This document shows, piece by piece, positions 19,462 through 29,694 of a stretch of 64,000 nt of DNA. The notes under the pieces are model-generated. The model had not been told where the DNA came from. It did not search any database and worked only from the letters and a program-made list of their open reading frames with translations. Positions within the stretch are counted from its first letter, which is position 1; the number at the start of each line of letters is the position of its first letter. The DNA comes from an uncultured Bacteroides sp. Lineage in GTDB: Bacteria > Bacteroidota > Bacteroidia > Bacteroidales > Bacteroidaceae. The position numbers and the translations under genes were made by a program. Location: positions 2,199,258 through 2,263,257 of the forward strand of contig NZ_OY782578.1 of the NCBI RefSeq assembly GCF_963677945.1, in the 5' to 3' direction.

Positions 19462-19694
19462 ATTTTAGCCACTCTGTAAAGAAAGAATTTCATATCATTA
19501 ACTTCTCTAAAAGATGCTCTAAAAGCCTTTAGCTTTGCATTAAAAGATTTTGCTGCAGCGTTAGTATTTCGATTCTCAAAATAGTTTAATATTCTTTCCG
19601 AATGATTCTCAAACATAGATATTATTGCTGAGAAGTTATGATACCCTTGATTTTCTACCTCCTTATACCATTTGGCAAACTTTAAACGTGCCAC
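19452..19694 (-). pseudogene. ISAon1/ISL3-type transposase, C-terminal fragment
   Basis: An 80-residue open frame on the reverse strand matches the C-terminal end of ISL3-type DDE transposases from Bacteroidetes: LKFAKWYKEVE, then NYFENRNTNAAAKSFNAKLKAFRASFR, then FFLYRVAKIYA. The catalytic DDE core upstream is absent. It lies on the strand opposite to the N-terminal fragment, which an intact element would not show, so the copy has been rearranged. Confidence 0.75.
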
Positions 19695-19871
19695 ATTTTT
19701 ATTTTTTGTTTACAAGAAAATACTCCCGACTCTTATACAATGATAGTACATGTGTTTTATGTATGAATTTATTGTGATTTGGTCAGATATTATCCAAAAA
19801 TGGCTAAACTTTTCAGATGTAATCCTTCTTAGTTATCTAAATTTGCTCATATAACTTAAACACACACATTA

Positions 19872-21041
19872 ATGAATGAGAAAATTGTTACAGGTAATCG
19901 TATAGTTTGGCTAGATGTTGTCCGTTGTGTAGCCATGCTAATGGTAATTGGGGTGCATTGTATCGATCCGTTTTACATTTCTCCAATTATGCGTGTCATA
20001 CCTGAGTATACACATTGGGCAGCTATTTATGGTTCACTATTCCGTTCTTCTGTACCTTTATTTGTTATGATGACTGGGTTGCTATTGCTTCCTATCAAAC
20101 AGCATTCTTTAAATGTGTTTTATAAGAAACGTATATATCGTGTACTATTTCCTTTTATTATATGGTCTGTATTGTATAATATGTTTCCTTGGTTTACTGG
20201 TATTCTTGGCTTACCAAAATCAATTATAGGTGATTTTTTTTGCTATACACAAGGGCATGAATCGCAAAGTCTTATAGAATCGCTAAAAGATGTAGCAATG
20301 ATTCCATTTAACTTCAGCCACAAAGAAAATCATATGTGGTATATTTATCTACTTATAGGATTATATTTATATATGCCTTTCTTCTCTGTATGGATAGAAC
20401 AAGCGAACAAAAAGACTAAGCATACATATCTGCTTATCTGGATTATATCTCTGTTTATTCCTTATGTAAGGGTATATGTGTCTAGTCTGCTCTTTAGTCG
20501 TAATAGTTATATATTTGGTACTGATACATGGAACGAATTCTGTTTGTTCTATTATTTTGCAGGATTTAACGGATATCTTTTGGTTGGACATTGTTTAAAG
20601 CAGTCAACTAATTGGAGAGCGCTGAAAACGTTCCTTATCTGCGCAGTTATGTTTGGCATTGGGTATTATGTGACGTACACAGGATTCAGTATCACTGCCT
20701 CAAATCCTAATGCAACAGAAATGGAAATGGAGCTTTATTTTACGTTTTGTAGTCCAAACGTATTGTTAATGACTTTGTCTGTTTTTTTGTTACTGCAAAA
20801 AGTTGTTGTTACCAGTCCAACAGTGGTTAAAGCATTGGCTAATATGACTAAATGTGGTTTTGGTATTTATATGGTGCACTATTTTATTGTAGGTCCATTT
20901 TTTCTTTTGATTGGATCGTCAGAAATACCTATCCCTTTACAAGTACCTTTAATGACGGTTTGTATATTTGTCTGTAGTTGGGCATTTACTGCTTTTATTT
21001 ATAAACTTATGCCTAATAAGGCTAAATATTTTATGGGGTAA
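19872..21041 (+). CDS. Acyltransferase 3 family membrane protein
   Basis: Inner-membrane acyltransferase of the OafA/NodX-like family, 389 residues with about 10 hydrophobic segments. The N-terminal RIVWLDVVRCVAMLMVIGVHC contains the conserved Arg/Asp and His region of the first helix, and KKRIYRVLFPFIIWSVLY is the next hallmark. Such proteins move acetyl or other acyl groups onto cell-surface glycans. No extracellular SGNH domain is present. It stands alone between the IS remnant and the hybrid sensor, so a link to the PUL is uncertain; it could instead modify O-antigen or another envelope polysaccharide. Confidence 0.88.
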   Translation: MNEKIVTGNRIVWLDVVRCVAMLMVIGVHCIDPFYISPIMRVIPEYTHWAAIYGSLFRSSVPLFVMMTGLLLLPIKQHSLNVFYKKRIYRVLFPFIIWSVLYNMFPWFTGILGLPKSIIGDFFCYTQGHESQSLIESLKDVAMIPFNFSHKENHMWYIYLLIGLYLYMPFFSVWIEQANKKTKHTYLLIWIISLFIPYVRVYVSSLLFSRNSYIFGTDTWNEFCLFYYFAGFNGYLLVGHCLKQSTNWRALKTFLICAVMFGIGYYVTYTGFSITASNPNATEMEMELYFTFCSPNVLLMTLSVFLLLQKVVVTSPTVVKALANMTKCGFGIYMVHYFIVGPFFLLIGSSEIPIPLQVPLMTVCIFVCSWAFTAFIYKLMPNKAKYFMG

Positions 21042-21344
21042 ATAAATTAAACTTTTTCTCAGGTTTAGAAATGAAAATTTTATTGTCTCGTCCTAAAATA
21101 AAATCAGAGCGAGACATATTGCTTTTAAAAAGGCCGAAATGTTGAAAAAGGTGCGATCAAAGTACATTGCTGAATATTAAATAATTAATTATCATGAAAA
21201 AATCATGCACGTAGTACTTCTTATTATACTAACTTTGAACTTTTTGTAAGTTATCATTTTTATTATTACATTCGAGAAAAAATATAAATTATATCAAAAA
21301 CAGTTAGTCTACTTTTTTATCATTTATACATACTTTTACACAAA
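21042..21344. other. 303-bp gap before the hybrid sensor, no gene seen
   Basis: AT-rich region without a credible reading frame, stable hairpin or clear promoter box. It probably holds the promoter of the hybrid two-component gene. Confidence 0.5.
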
Positions 21345-24300
21345 ATGAAATTGACCAGATTATTTCTACTACTTATAGCCATCTATTTTTCTCATCCTGC
21401 ATTCTCGTCTTCATACTTTTCTTTCAGGAAGTATCAAGTAGAAGATGGACTGTCACATAACACTGTGTGGTGCGCCGTTCAAGACAAATATGGATTTATT
21501 TGGTTTGGTACTAGTGACGGCTTAAACAGATATGATGGAAAAGAAAACAAAATCTATCGGAATGTTCAAGATGATAAATATTCATTAGAAAATAACTGTG
21601 TTGAGGCTTTATTGGAAGATGGTGAGAATATTTGGGTTGGAACTAATTCTGGATTATATGTTTATAACCGCGCAAAAGATAATTTTTCATATTTTAAAAA
21701 AACAACAAAATATGGTGTGTTTATCAGCAGTGAAATAAAGAGACTTGTGAAAGCTGCAGATGGTAAGATTTGGATTGCTACCTTGGGACAAGGATTTTTT
21801 ATATATGATAAGCAAAAAAAAGAACTTGTACAGAATAGTATTCAAACGTCTTTTGTGTGGGATATATGTCAAGGGGATGATAAGCTTATGTATGTTTCTT
21901 CTTTACAAGATGGGTTGCTTTGTTTTAACGGAAACGGTAAATTAATGAAAGCATATAAAAATGATGTGCCGGCATCGTCTTTTAATAGCCTCAAGATTAA
22001 TTGTGTACAGAATATAGATGGAGAAATATGGGTAGGAGCTTCTAACAATCTGTTGTGTCGTGTGAATAAGCAATCTGGAATATTGGAAAGTCATAATGCT
22101 GGAACATTTAATTTTGGGATTGTACATGCTATATTGAAATATAAAGATAATGAATTGTTACTTGGAACGGATAATGGCTTATATGTATTTAATCGTGTAT
22201 CTAGAAAGTTCAGGAGAGGTGATGATCCTTCCGATATACATAGTTTAAGTGACGAGGCTGTTAATTCAATGTTATGGGATGCTGAAGGGGCTTTATGGGT
22301 TTTAACTAATTTGGGAGGTGTGAATTATATGTCTAAACAAACTAAACGTTTTAATTATAATTCTCCCTCTTATTTATCAAATAATTCAGGAACAGTAAAA
22401 CTTGTAGGACCTTTATGCGAGAATAAGGACGGAGGTGTGTGGGTTGGCACTCGCAATGGGTTACGGCTGTTTGATACATCGAATGAAAGATTCATTAATG
22501 ATCATATAATCTTTAATAATAAATTGGTCTATGATATTCGTTCATTGATGCAAGATGGTGATTATTTATGGGTAGGTACTTATACTGAAGGATTAAAGGT
22601 TATAAATGTACGTACAGGAAGCATGAAATGTTATTCACATTCGCGTGGAATACCTAATACAATTTGCAGTAATGATGTACTTTGCATATATAAGGATAGA
22701 AAAGGGGAAGTGTTTATAGGGACAAGTTGGGGCTTATGCCGTTATGATCCATCACACGATAATTTCATTACAGTTACTTCCATAGGTTCTATGGTATCTG
22801 TAGTTGATATTCATGAAGATATGTATAATAACCTTTGGATCGCTACCTCTAATAGTGGCGTTTTTAGATATAATATAACAAATGGACATTGGAAACATTT
22901 TCAACATGTCCGTTCTGATAATACTACTATCACTGCAAATTCTGTTATAACTATTTTTGAAGATATTAAAGGAGTGATGTGGTTTGGAACAAATGGAGGT
23001 GGATTATGTTCATTTAATCAGAAAGATGATACATTCCTGAATTTTGATCCACATAATACTCTGTTGCCAAGCAAAGTTATTTATTCTATGGAACAAGATA
23101 TGCTAGGAAATTTATGGATATCATGTAATGCTGGTTTAATCAGAATTAATCCTTTAATAAAAGATAGTTTCCGTCAGTTTACAATTGATGATGGCTTACA
23201 AGGAAATCAGTTCATGGTACACTCTTCATTGAAGTCCAAGAATGGAAAACTTTATTTTGGAGGGATAAATGGCTTAAATTCTTTTATTCCTGAACAATTT
23301 ACAGATAATGCATATATTCCCCCGGTATATATAACGGATATAAAGTTCCCAAATCAGGTTGGTGAAGATGCTGCAAAGCAAATTTTACAGTTAGATACTC
23401 CTATTTATATGACTGACAGGATAACCGTTCCTTATAAAAATAATAGCTTCTCGCTTCGATTCATGGCTTTAAGTTATGTCAATCCATCTAAAAACCATTA
23501 TTCTTATAGGTTGAAAGGAGTGGATAAGGAATGGGTAGAGAATACAGTAAATAATATAGCGTCTTATACAAATCTAGCTCCAGGGGAGTATGTGTTTGAA
23601 GTCAGAGGCTCTAATAATGATAATAAATGGAATGAAAAAACTACTAAATTATTGATTGTTATAACTCCTCCTTGGTGGCGAACAAACCTGGCATATTTCT
23701 TTTATCTTGTCATATTTTTGGGAACTGCTTATTATGCGGCATGGCGGTGGAATCAATACGTTAAGCTCAAGTATAAACGTAAGATGGAAGATTATCAAGT
23801 AACTAAAGAGACAGAAGTGTATAAATCAAAGATAAATTTCTTTATAAATCTGGTTCATGAGATACGTACCCCTCTCAGCCTTATAAAATTGCCTTTAGAA
23901 AAGTTGCAAGAGAAAGAATGGGAAGGTAAAGAGTCTAAATATATTTCTGTAATGGATGAAAATGTCAATTATTTGCTGAATGTCACGAATCAACTGCTCG
24001 ATTTCCAAAAAATGGAAAGTAGGGAATTACAGTTGGCGGCTAAAAGATATAATGTAAACCAGTTGGTTAGACATGTGTATAATCAATTTGCTGGTTTGGC
24101 TGAGTTGAAAGGCATAAATTTAACTTTGAGATTGCCCGATAAAGAAATAATAGCTGTTTTGGATAGTGAAAAGGTAACCAAGATGTTAGTGAACCTTATG
24201 GGCAATGCTTTGAAATATTCTAATGAATTTATAGAATTGAGCCTCTTTGAAATCGATAATTATTTTGAAATTTTAGTGAAAGACGATGGTCCTGGAATTC

Positions 24301-25328
24301 CGGAGGAAAAGAAAGAAAAAGTATTTGAAGCATTTTATCAATTGCCAGATGATAAAGTAGCTTCGGGAGGTACGGGAATAGGACTGGCTTTCGCTAAATC
24401 ATTGGCAGAAGCTCATCATGGAACTTTACGTGTAGAAGATGGCATAAATGGTGGCTCGACATTTGTTTTGTCACTTCCTATGAAACAGGAAATAATTGAA
24501 ACAGAAGGAAAACCGGTGGAAATTTCTGTAGTAATGGAAGATAAAAACTCTGAAGTATTTGATTATACTCAAAAGAATTTTACAGTATTAGTTGTAGAAG
24601 ATAACCGTGAATTACTGAATCTTATATGCGAATCGTTAAGTATTTGGTTTAGAGTGCTGAAAGCGGGTAATGGACGTGTCGCACTTGATCTGCTTTCAAA
24701 AGAGAGTGTGGATATAGTTGTGAGTGATATCATGATGCCAGAAATGAATGGTCTCGAATTATGTGCTAAAATAAAATCAGATATTGATTATTCCCACATC
24801 CCTGTTATTTTGCTGACAGCCAAGACTACGCTTGAATCAAAAGTGGAAGGTATGGAATGCGGAGCTGATGTGTATGTTGAAAAACCATTTTCTATAAAGC
24901 AGCTCCGTATGCAGATTGAAAATATCCTGAAACTTAGAGTGGCATTTCATAAATTGATGATTAGCTTTTCTGACACATCTTTCTCTACTATATCAGAATT
25001 TGCATTATCAAAGAAAGATAATGAATTTATAAAAAAAGTGCAAGAAGTTGCTATAGAGCAATTATCAGATGAAAACTTTTCTATTGACGCTTTAGCAGAA
25101 CAGATGTGCATGAGCCGTTCTAATTTCTACAGAAAAATAAAAGCTTTATCAGGATTGGCGCCCAATGATTATCTTAAAACTCTTCGTTTGAATCGTGCAG
25201 CTGAACTTATAAGAAATGGAGTCCGTATTTCTGAAGTTTCTGCTCAGGTTGGTTTTACATCTTCATCCTATTTTGCTAAATGTTTTAAAGCTCAATTTAA
25301 TGTTTTGCCAAAAGATTATCAAGGATAA
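21345..25328 (+). CDS. Hybrid two-component system sensor/regulator (HTCS)
   Basis: A 1327-residue one-protein two-component system that binds a glycan fragment in the periplasm and activates the PUL. A signal peptide (1-21) precedes two seven-bladed propellers of Reg_prop repeats (about 25-690, many WVGT/WFGT and GL..Y units), a Y_Y_Y domain (about 700-770) and one transmembrane helix (about 780-800). The kinase follows, with phospho-acceptor His838 in LVHEIRTPLS, N-box NLMGNALKYSNE (about 950) and G-boxes DDGPGIP and GGTGIGLAF. A receiver domain has Asp1128 in VVSDIMMPEMNG. A C-terminal AraC helix-turn-helix (about 1225-1327) completes it. Intact and full length. Its position just upstream of the DUF4965-SusC-SusD genes makes it their likely regulator. 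Confidence 0.96.
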   Translation: MKLTRLFLLLIAIYFSHPAFSSSYFSFRKYQVEDGLSHNTVWCAVQDKYGFIWFGTSDGLNRYDGKENKIYRNVQDDKYSLENNCVEALLEDGENIWVGTNSGLYVYNRAKDNFSYFKKTTKYGVFISSEIKRLVKAADGKIWIATLGQGFFIYDKQKKELVQNSIQTSFVWDICQGDDKLMYVSSLQDGLLCFNGNGKLMKAYKNDVPASSFNSLKINCVQNIDGEIWVGASNNLLCRVNKQSGILESHNAGTFNFGIVHAILKYKDNELLLGTDNGLYVFNRVSRKFRRGDDPSDIHSLSDEAVNSMLWDAEGALWVLTNLGGVNYMSKQTKRFNYNSPSYLSNNSGTVKLVGPLCENKDGGVWVGTRNGLRLFDTSNERFINDHIIFNNKLVYDIRSLMQDGDYLWVGTYTEGLKVINVRTGSMKCYSHSRGIPNTICSNDVLCIYKDRKGEVFIGTSWGLCRYDPSHDNFITVTSIGSMVSVVDIHEDMYNNLWIATSNSGVFRYNITNGHWKHFQHVRSDNTTITANSVITIFEDIKGVMWFGTNGGGLCSFNQKDDTFLNFDPHNTLLPSKVIYSMEQDMLGNLWISCNAGLIRINPLIKDSFRQFTIDDGLQGNQFMVHSSLKSKNGKLYFGGINGLNSFIPEQFTDNAYIPPVYITDIKFPNQVGEDAAKQILQLDTPIYMTDRITVPYKNNSFSLRFMALSYVNPSKNHYSYRLKGVDKEWVENTVNNIASYTNLAPGEYVFEVRGSNNDNKWNEKTTKLLIVITPPWWRTNLAYFFYLVIFLGTAYYAAWRWNQYVKLKYKRKMEDYQVTKETEVYKSKINFFINLVHEIRTPLSLIKLPLEKLQEKEWEGKESKYISVMDENVNYLLNVTNQLLDFQKMESRELQLAAKRYNVNQLVRHVYNQFAGLAELKGINLTLRLPDKEIIAVLDSEKVTKMLVNLMGNALKYSNEFIELSLFEIDNYFEILVKDDGPGIPEEKKEKVFEAFYQLPDDKVASGGTGIGLAFAKSLAEAHHGTLRVEDGINGGSTFVLSLPMKQEIIETEGKPVEISVVMEDKNSEVFDYTQKNFTVLVVEDNRELLNLICESLSIWFRVLKAGNGRVALDLLSKESVDIVVSDIMMPEMNGLELCAKIKSDIDYSHIPVILLTAKTTLESKVEGMECGADVYVEKPFSIKQLRMQIENILKLRVAFHKLMISFSDTSFSTISEFALSKKDNEFIKKVQEVAIEQLSDENFSIDALAEQMCMSRSNFYRKIKALSGLAPNDYLKTLRLNRAAELIRNGVRISEVSAQVGFTSSSYFAKCFKAQFNVLPKDYQG

Positions 25329-25694
25329 AATTGATGCTTTTTTATTAGCGATAACTAAAATTTTACTTTAATAACTAATTCCAATTTATAAAATACTGTT
25401 CTGACATCCCTATACATGAATAAAGAACAGATTTTATCCTTTATTGAATCCTGATTTTCCTTGTTCGTTAAGACTTAGTAGTTAATTTGTAGCGTTTTTA
25501 AGAGAGATGCTATAGATGATTTGATGTGTTTCATCTTACAGTTTGATAAGATGAAATATCATATTCTTTTTGCATTAAGACATAAGATTAAGAGGTATAT
25601 AGGTATTGAGTTTTTGAGGTATAGCTTAGTATAAAGGTATAAGTATTGGTAAAGGATAACATTTTTTAGAAAAAACTTTAAATGAATCGATTTT
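25329..25694 (+). promoter_or_regulatory. PUL promoter region with 10-bp inverted repeat
   Basis: This 366-bp gap precedes the first PUL gene. TTTCATCTTA at 25529-25538 and TAAGATGAAA at 25547-25556 form a perfect inverted repeat with an 8-nt spacer, 138 nt upstream of the DUF4965 start codon. There is no following T-run, so a dimeric operator, for instance for the adjacent HTCS, is more likely than a terminator. No confident -33/-7 pair was found. Confidence 0.55.
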
Positions 25695-28214
25695 ATGAAA
25701 AAATTATTTTCAATTATGTCCTTATCTGTTGGACTGATATGTAATGCTCAGACTACAGATCTGTTTAAACCTTGTAAAGATGTTGCGTTGCGGTCTCCTT
25801 CCGTGCCTTTAGTGGTGTCTGATCCTCATTTTTCCATATGGTCACCTTATGACAATCTTATGGAAGGTTCTACTGAACACTGGACCAGTGCCAAGAAACC
25901 TCTGCTTGGGGCATTGCGTGTAGATGGTAAGGTCTATCGTTTTTTGGGTAAGGACAAAATTAAGTTGAATGTCATAGCTCCTATGACCGATGTGGAGCGT
26001 TGGGAAGCTTCCTATACAAATACCAAACCTTCTGAAGACTGGAAAGAAATACAGTTTGACGATAGTAGCTGGAAAAAAGGCAAAGCTGCTTTTGGAAGTT
26101 CGGATATGGAACGTATTAGCACTGAGTGGAATGCTAAGAATAGTGATATTTATGTTCGAAGAACTGTTGAAATCAATGACCTGAATATCGCTGATAATTT
26201 CTATATGACTTATTCTCACGATGATGTCTTCGAACTCTATCTAAATGGTGAAAAGGTGGTATCTACAGGAGAAACATGGGTTAATAATGTACAGACAAAA
26301 TTATCTGATGCAATTAAAAAGAAACTTCGTAAAGGAAAGAATGTAATTGCAGCGCATTGCCATAATACTACAGGTGGTGCTTATGTGGATTTCGGATTAT
26401 ATAAGGAAAGTAGCAATCCTGTGAAATTCTCTAATGAAGCTGTGCAGAAATCGGTAGATGTATTGGCTACTTCAAGTTATTACAGGTTTACATGCGGTCC
26501 TGTAGAACTTGATGTAGTTTTTACAGCACCACAACTTATAGATGATCTTGATCTTTTGTCAACTCCTATTAATTATATTTCTTATCATGTACGTTCGCTT
26601 GATAAAAAAGAACATGATGTACAATTCTACATGGAAACAACTCCAGAATTAACTATCAATGAAGATTCTCAACCTACAGTTGCACGTACATTATCAAAGA
26701 ATGGCATAAGCTATGTAGAGGCTGGTTCTATTGACCAACCAATATGCGATCGCAGAGGTGACCTTATATGTGGCGACTGGGGATATGCTTATATTGCCGG
26801 AGTTAATGGGGCCGGAAAAACTGTAAGCTTAGGAGATTATTATGGCATGAAGCAGTCATTCATTGCTAATGGAACTTTAAAGCCCTCACAAACAAAAATA
26901 ATTACACGAAAGGCTGTTGATAATCCGTCTATGGCTTATGTACATAACTTTGGTAAGGTTTCTGATAATGCTAAAGAGGGTTTCATGATGATTGGATATG
27001 ATGATGTTTATTCTATAGAATATATGTACGAACGCCGTATGGGATATTGGAAACATGATGGAAAAGTTTCAATATTCGATGCTTTCGAGAAATTGAGAGA
27101 TAACTATCAATCAATAATGGAACGATGCAAGGCATTCGATGAAATGATTTACGATGATGCAGAGAAAGCAGGAGGGAAAAAATATGCTGAAATATGTTCA
27201 GCTTCTTATCGTCAGGTTATCTCGGCTCACAAATTATTTACTGATAAAGCAGGCAATCTGATGTTTTTCTCAAAAGAGAATAATAGTAACGGATGTATAA
27301 ATACTGTTGACTTGACATATCCGTCAGCACCGCTTTTCCTTATTTACAATCCTGAATTGGAAAAGGCTATGATGACTAGTATTTTTGAATACAGTGCAAG
27401 CGGACGTTGGAATAAACCTTTTCCAGCTCATGACCTTGGAACATATCCTATTGCAAACGGACAAGTATATGGAGGTGATATGCCGATTGAAGAAGGAGGA
27501 AATATGATTATTCTTACTGCGGCTATCGCTAAAATAGAAGGTAATGCTGACTATGCAAAGAAATACTGGGATTTGCTGACTACATGGACAAATTATTTAG
27601 TTGAATATGGTCAAGATCCAGAAAATCAATTGTGTACTGATGACTTTGCTGGTCACTGGGCTCACAACGCCAATTTATCGGCGAAAGCCATTATGGGCGT
27701 AGCAGGATATAGCGAATTAGCCCGTATGCTCAATCTTAAAGATGTGGCTGATAAGTATAGATCTATTGCAAAAAATATGGCAGTGAAATGGGAAAAAATG
27801 GCAAACGAAGGCAACCACTATAAATTAGCTTTTGACCGTTCAAACACATGGAGTCAGAAATATAATATGGTATGGGATAAATTATGGAATATGAGTCTTT
27901 TTCCGAATAATGCCAGAACAAAAGAAATTGATTACTATCTCACAAAGCAGAATGCTTATGGCTTACCATTGGATTCACGCAGGGACTATACCAAGTCTGA
28001 CTGGATTATGTGGACTGCAGCAATGTCTCCAGATAAATCGATATTCGAGAAATTTGTAGAACCTTTCTATAAATATATAAATGAAACCACTTCACGCGTT
28101 CCTATCAGTGACTGGCATGATACTAAAACCGGTAGAATGGAAGCTTTCAAGGCACGTTCTGTAATTGGTGGATATTGGATGCAGGTTTTGATGGATAAAC
28201 ACATTGAAAAATGA
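25695..28214 (+). CDS. DUF4964/DUF5127/DUF4965/DUF1793 protein, copy 1
   Basis: Exported 839-residue protein of the family often labelled glutaminase A-like from fungal GtaA. Its activity in Bacteroides PULs is not known to me, and a glycoside hydrolase role is inferred only from context. A signal peptide (1-19) is followed by DUF4964 (about 20-95; VALRSPSVPLVVSDPHFSIWSP). An inserted jelly-roll-like domain lies at about 105-245 (FDDSSWKKGKAAFGSS, FELYLNGEKV, NVIAAHCHNTTGGAYVDFGLY), then DUF5127, DUF4965 and the helical DUF1793. Conserved blocks include LCTDDFAGHWAHNANLSAKA (near 645), NTWSQKYNMVWDKLWN and ETTSRVPISDWHDT. It is the first gene after the HTCS; two paralogs lie at 36906 and 44049. 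Confidence 0.88.
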   Translation: MKKLFSIMSLSVGLICNAQTTDLFKPCKDVALRSPSVPLVVSDPHFSIWSPYDNLMEGSTEHWTSAKKPLLGALRVDGKVYRFLGKDKIKLNVIAPMTDVERWEASYTNTKPSEDWKEIQFDDSSWKKGKAAFGSSDMERISTEWNAKNSDIYVRRTVEINDLNIADNFYMTYSHDDVFELYLNGEKVVSTGETWVNNVQTKLSDAIKKKLRKGKNVIAAHCHNTTGGAYVDFGLYKESSNPVKFSNEAVQKSVDVLATSSYYRFTCGPVELDVVFTAPQLIDDLDLLSTPINYISYHVRSLDKKEHDVQFYMETTPELTINEDSQPTVARTLSKNGISYVEAGSIDQPICDRRGDLICGDWGYAYIAGVNGAGKTVSLGDYYGMKQSFIANGTLKPSQTKIITRKAVDNPSMAYVHNFGKVSDNAKEGFMMIGYDDVYSIEYMYERRMGYWKHDGKVSIFDAFEKLRDNYQSIMERCKAFDEMIYDDAEKAGGKKYAEICSASYRQVISAHKLFTDKAGNLMFFSKENNSNGCINTVDLTYPSAPLFLIYNPELEKAMMTSIFEYSASGRWNKPFPAHDLGTYPIANGQVYGGDMPIEEGGNMIILTAAIAKIEGNADYAKKYWDLLTTWTNYLVEYGQDPENQLCTDDFAGHWAHNANLSAKAIMGVAGYSELARMLNLKDVADKYRSIAKNMAVKWEKMANEGNHYKLAFDRSNTWSQKYNMVWDKLWNMSLFPNNARTKEIDYYLTKQNAYGLPLDSRRDYTKSDWIMWTAAMSPDKSIFEKFVEPFYKYINETTSRVPISDWHDTKTGRMEAFKARSVIGGYWMQVLMDKHIEK

Positions 28215-28266
28215 TTGTAACACTAATTATATTTTGTTGATTTATTAAATCTAATGTATTATAAAA

Positions 28267-29694
28267 ATGAAAAATAACACTAAAATCAAGCATTGGTACA
28301 GGCATTGTACTGTGCTTGCTATGATTGCAATTTGCTTCGTAAGTTGCAAAAACAGTAATGACGATTCAGGTGCTCTCCCTTTCAATCCATCGAAAGAGAT
28401 AGTTATAACCGATTTTTTACCAAAATCAGGTGGTATTGGTCAACGTTTAGTAATTTACGGAGAAAATTTTGGAAATGATCCTTCTTTAATTAATTTAACT
28501 ATTGGCGGTAAGAAAGCTAATGTTATAGGTTTAAATAATGGAGGCTTGTATTGTCTTGTACCTTCACAAGCATATAGTGGAAAGATAGAAATAAGTATCA
28601 ATAAAGACGATAAGATATTTTCAGCCACAGCTGAAAATGTATTTAAATATGAAAGAAAAATGGTTGTAAGTACATTATGTGGTTATCGTAATGAACGAGA
28701 TGATCAAGGGTGGGTAGATGGGCCTTTCACTAAAGTAAGTGGTTTCCGTGAAAACTGCTTCTTAAAATTTGATCCTAAATATCCGGAACTTTTATATGCA
28801 GCCTTTGATGGTAATGAGATTAGACTTATTAATCTGAAAGATAGCACGGTGAGTACTCCTATAACGAGGTCAATGGGACAATGGAATCGTTTCCGTAGTA
28901 TTGACTTTACTCCTGATGGTGATCATATGATTATTGCAAATGACTTTGATGGTAATGGAACAAGTAGTCTTAGTGTTTCTATTCTTACACGTAACAAAAC
29001 GACAAAGTTATTTGAAAATCCTCAACAATTGGCTGCATATAAACAATGTAATGGTGCCTCTGTACATCCAGTTAATGGTGAAATGTATTTTAATAGTTAT
29101 GAAAAAGGTCAATTCTTTAGGTATGATATGGAAAACTATTACAAAGGGTTAACCACTACTGTAAAAGATTATGAGGAACTGTTTAAAATACAGGACAATC
29201 AGTGGGAATTCAATATACAGATTCATCCCACAGGTGATTACGCTTATATCGTAGTTTTAAATCAACATTATATATTACGTACAGACTATAATTGGGTAAA
29301 GAAACGTTTTAACCAACCTTATCTTGTTTGTGGATTAAGCCGTAATGGAGGATATGTGGATGGTGTTGGTTCGGTAGCTCGTCTTAGAACGCCTTATCAA
29401 GGAGTGTTTGTTAAAAACCCTAAATATGCGGGTCAGACTGATGAATATGATTTCTATTTTACAGATAAAGAAAATCAATGTATTCGTATTTTGACACCTG
29501 ATGGAGCAGTGACAACCTTTGCTGGTCGTGGCAGTAATGGTAATTCTAATCCTTATGGATATGTTGACGGAGATTTGCGTTTGGAGGCTCGTTTTGATCA
29601 ACCTACCGGGCTTGCTTATAGCGAGAAAGAAAAGGTGTTCTATATTTGTGATGTAGTTAATCGTAGAATTCGTAAAATAGGATTAGAACAATGA
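28267..29694 (+). CDS. IPT/TIG and NHL-repeat surface lipoprotein
   Basis: Predicted lipoprotein of 475 residues (CFVSCKN, lipid-anchored Cys about residue 27). An IPT/TIG immunoglobulin-like domain (about 48-125; ITDFLPKSGGIGQRLVIYGENFG) is followed by NHL-type beta-propeller repeats (about 130-475; GWVDGPFTK, GYVDGVGSVARLRTPYQGVFV, GYVDGDLRLEARFDQPTGLAY). Such TIG-NHL lipoproteins sit next to SusC/SusD pairs and probably help bind glycan at the cell surface, in the place of SusE/SusF. Its TGA overlaps the SusC ATG (ATGA at 29691), so translation of the two is probably coupled. Confidence 0.85.
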   Translation: MKNNTKIKHWYRHCTVLAMIAICFVSCKNSNDDSGALPFNPSKEIVITDFLPKSGGIGQRLVIYGENFGNDPSLINLTIGGKKANVIGLNNGGLYCLVPSQAYSGKIEISINKDDKIFSATAENVFKYERKMVVSTLCGYRNERDDQGWVDGPFTKVSGFRENCFLKFDPKYPELLYAAFDGNEIRLINLKDSTVSTPITRSMGQWNRFRSIDFTPDGDHMIIANDFDGNGTSSLSVSILTRNKTTKLFENPQQLAAYKQCNGASVHPVNGEMYFNSYEKGQFFRYDMENYYKGLTTTVKDYEELFKIQDNQWEFNIQIHPTGDYAYIVVLNQHYILRTDYNWVKKRFNQPYLVCGLSRNGGYVDGVGSVARLRTPYQGVFVKNPKYAGQTDEYDFYFTDKENQCIRILTPDGAVTTFAGRGSNGNSNPYGYVDGDLRLEARFDQPTGLAYSEKEKVFYICDVVNRRIRKIGLEQ

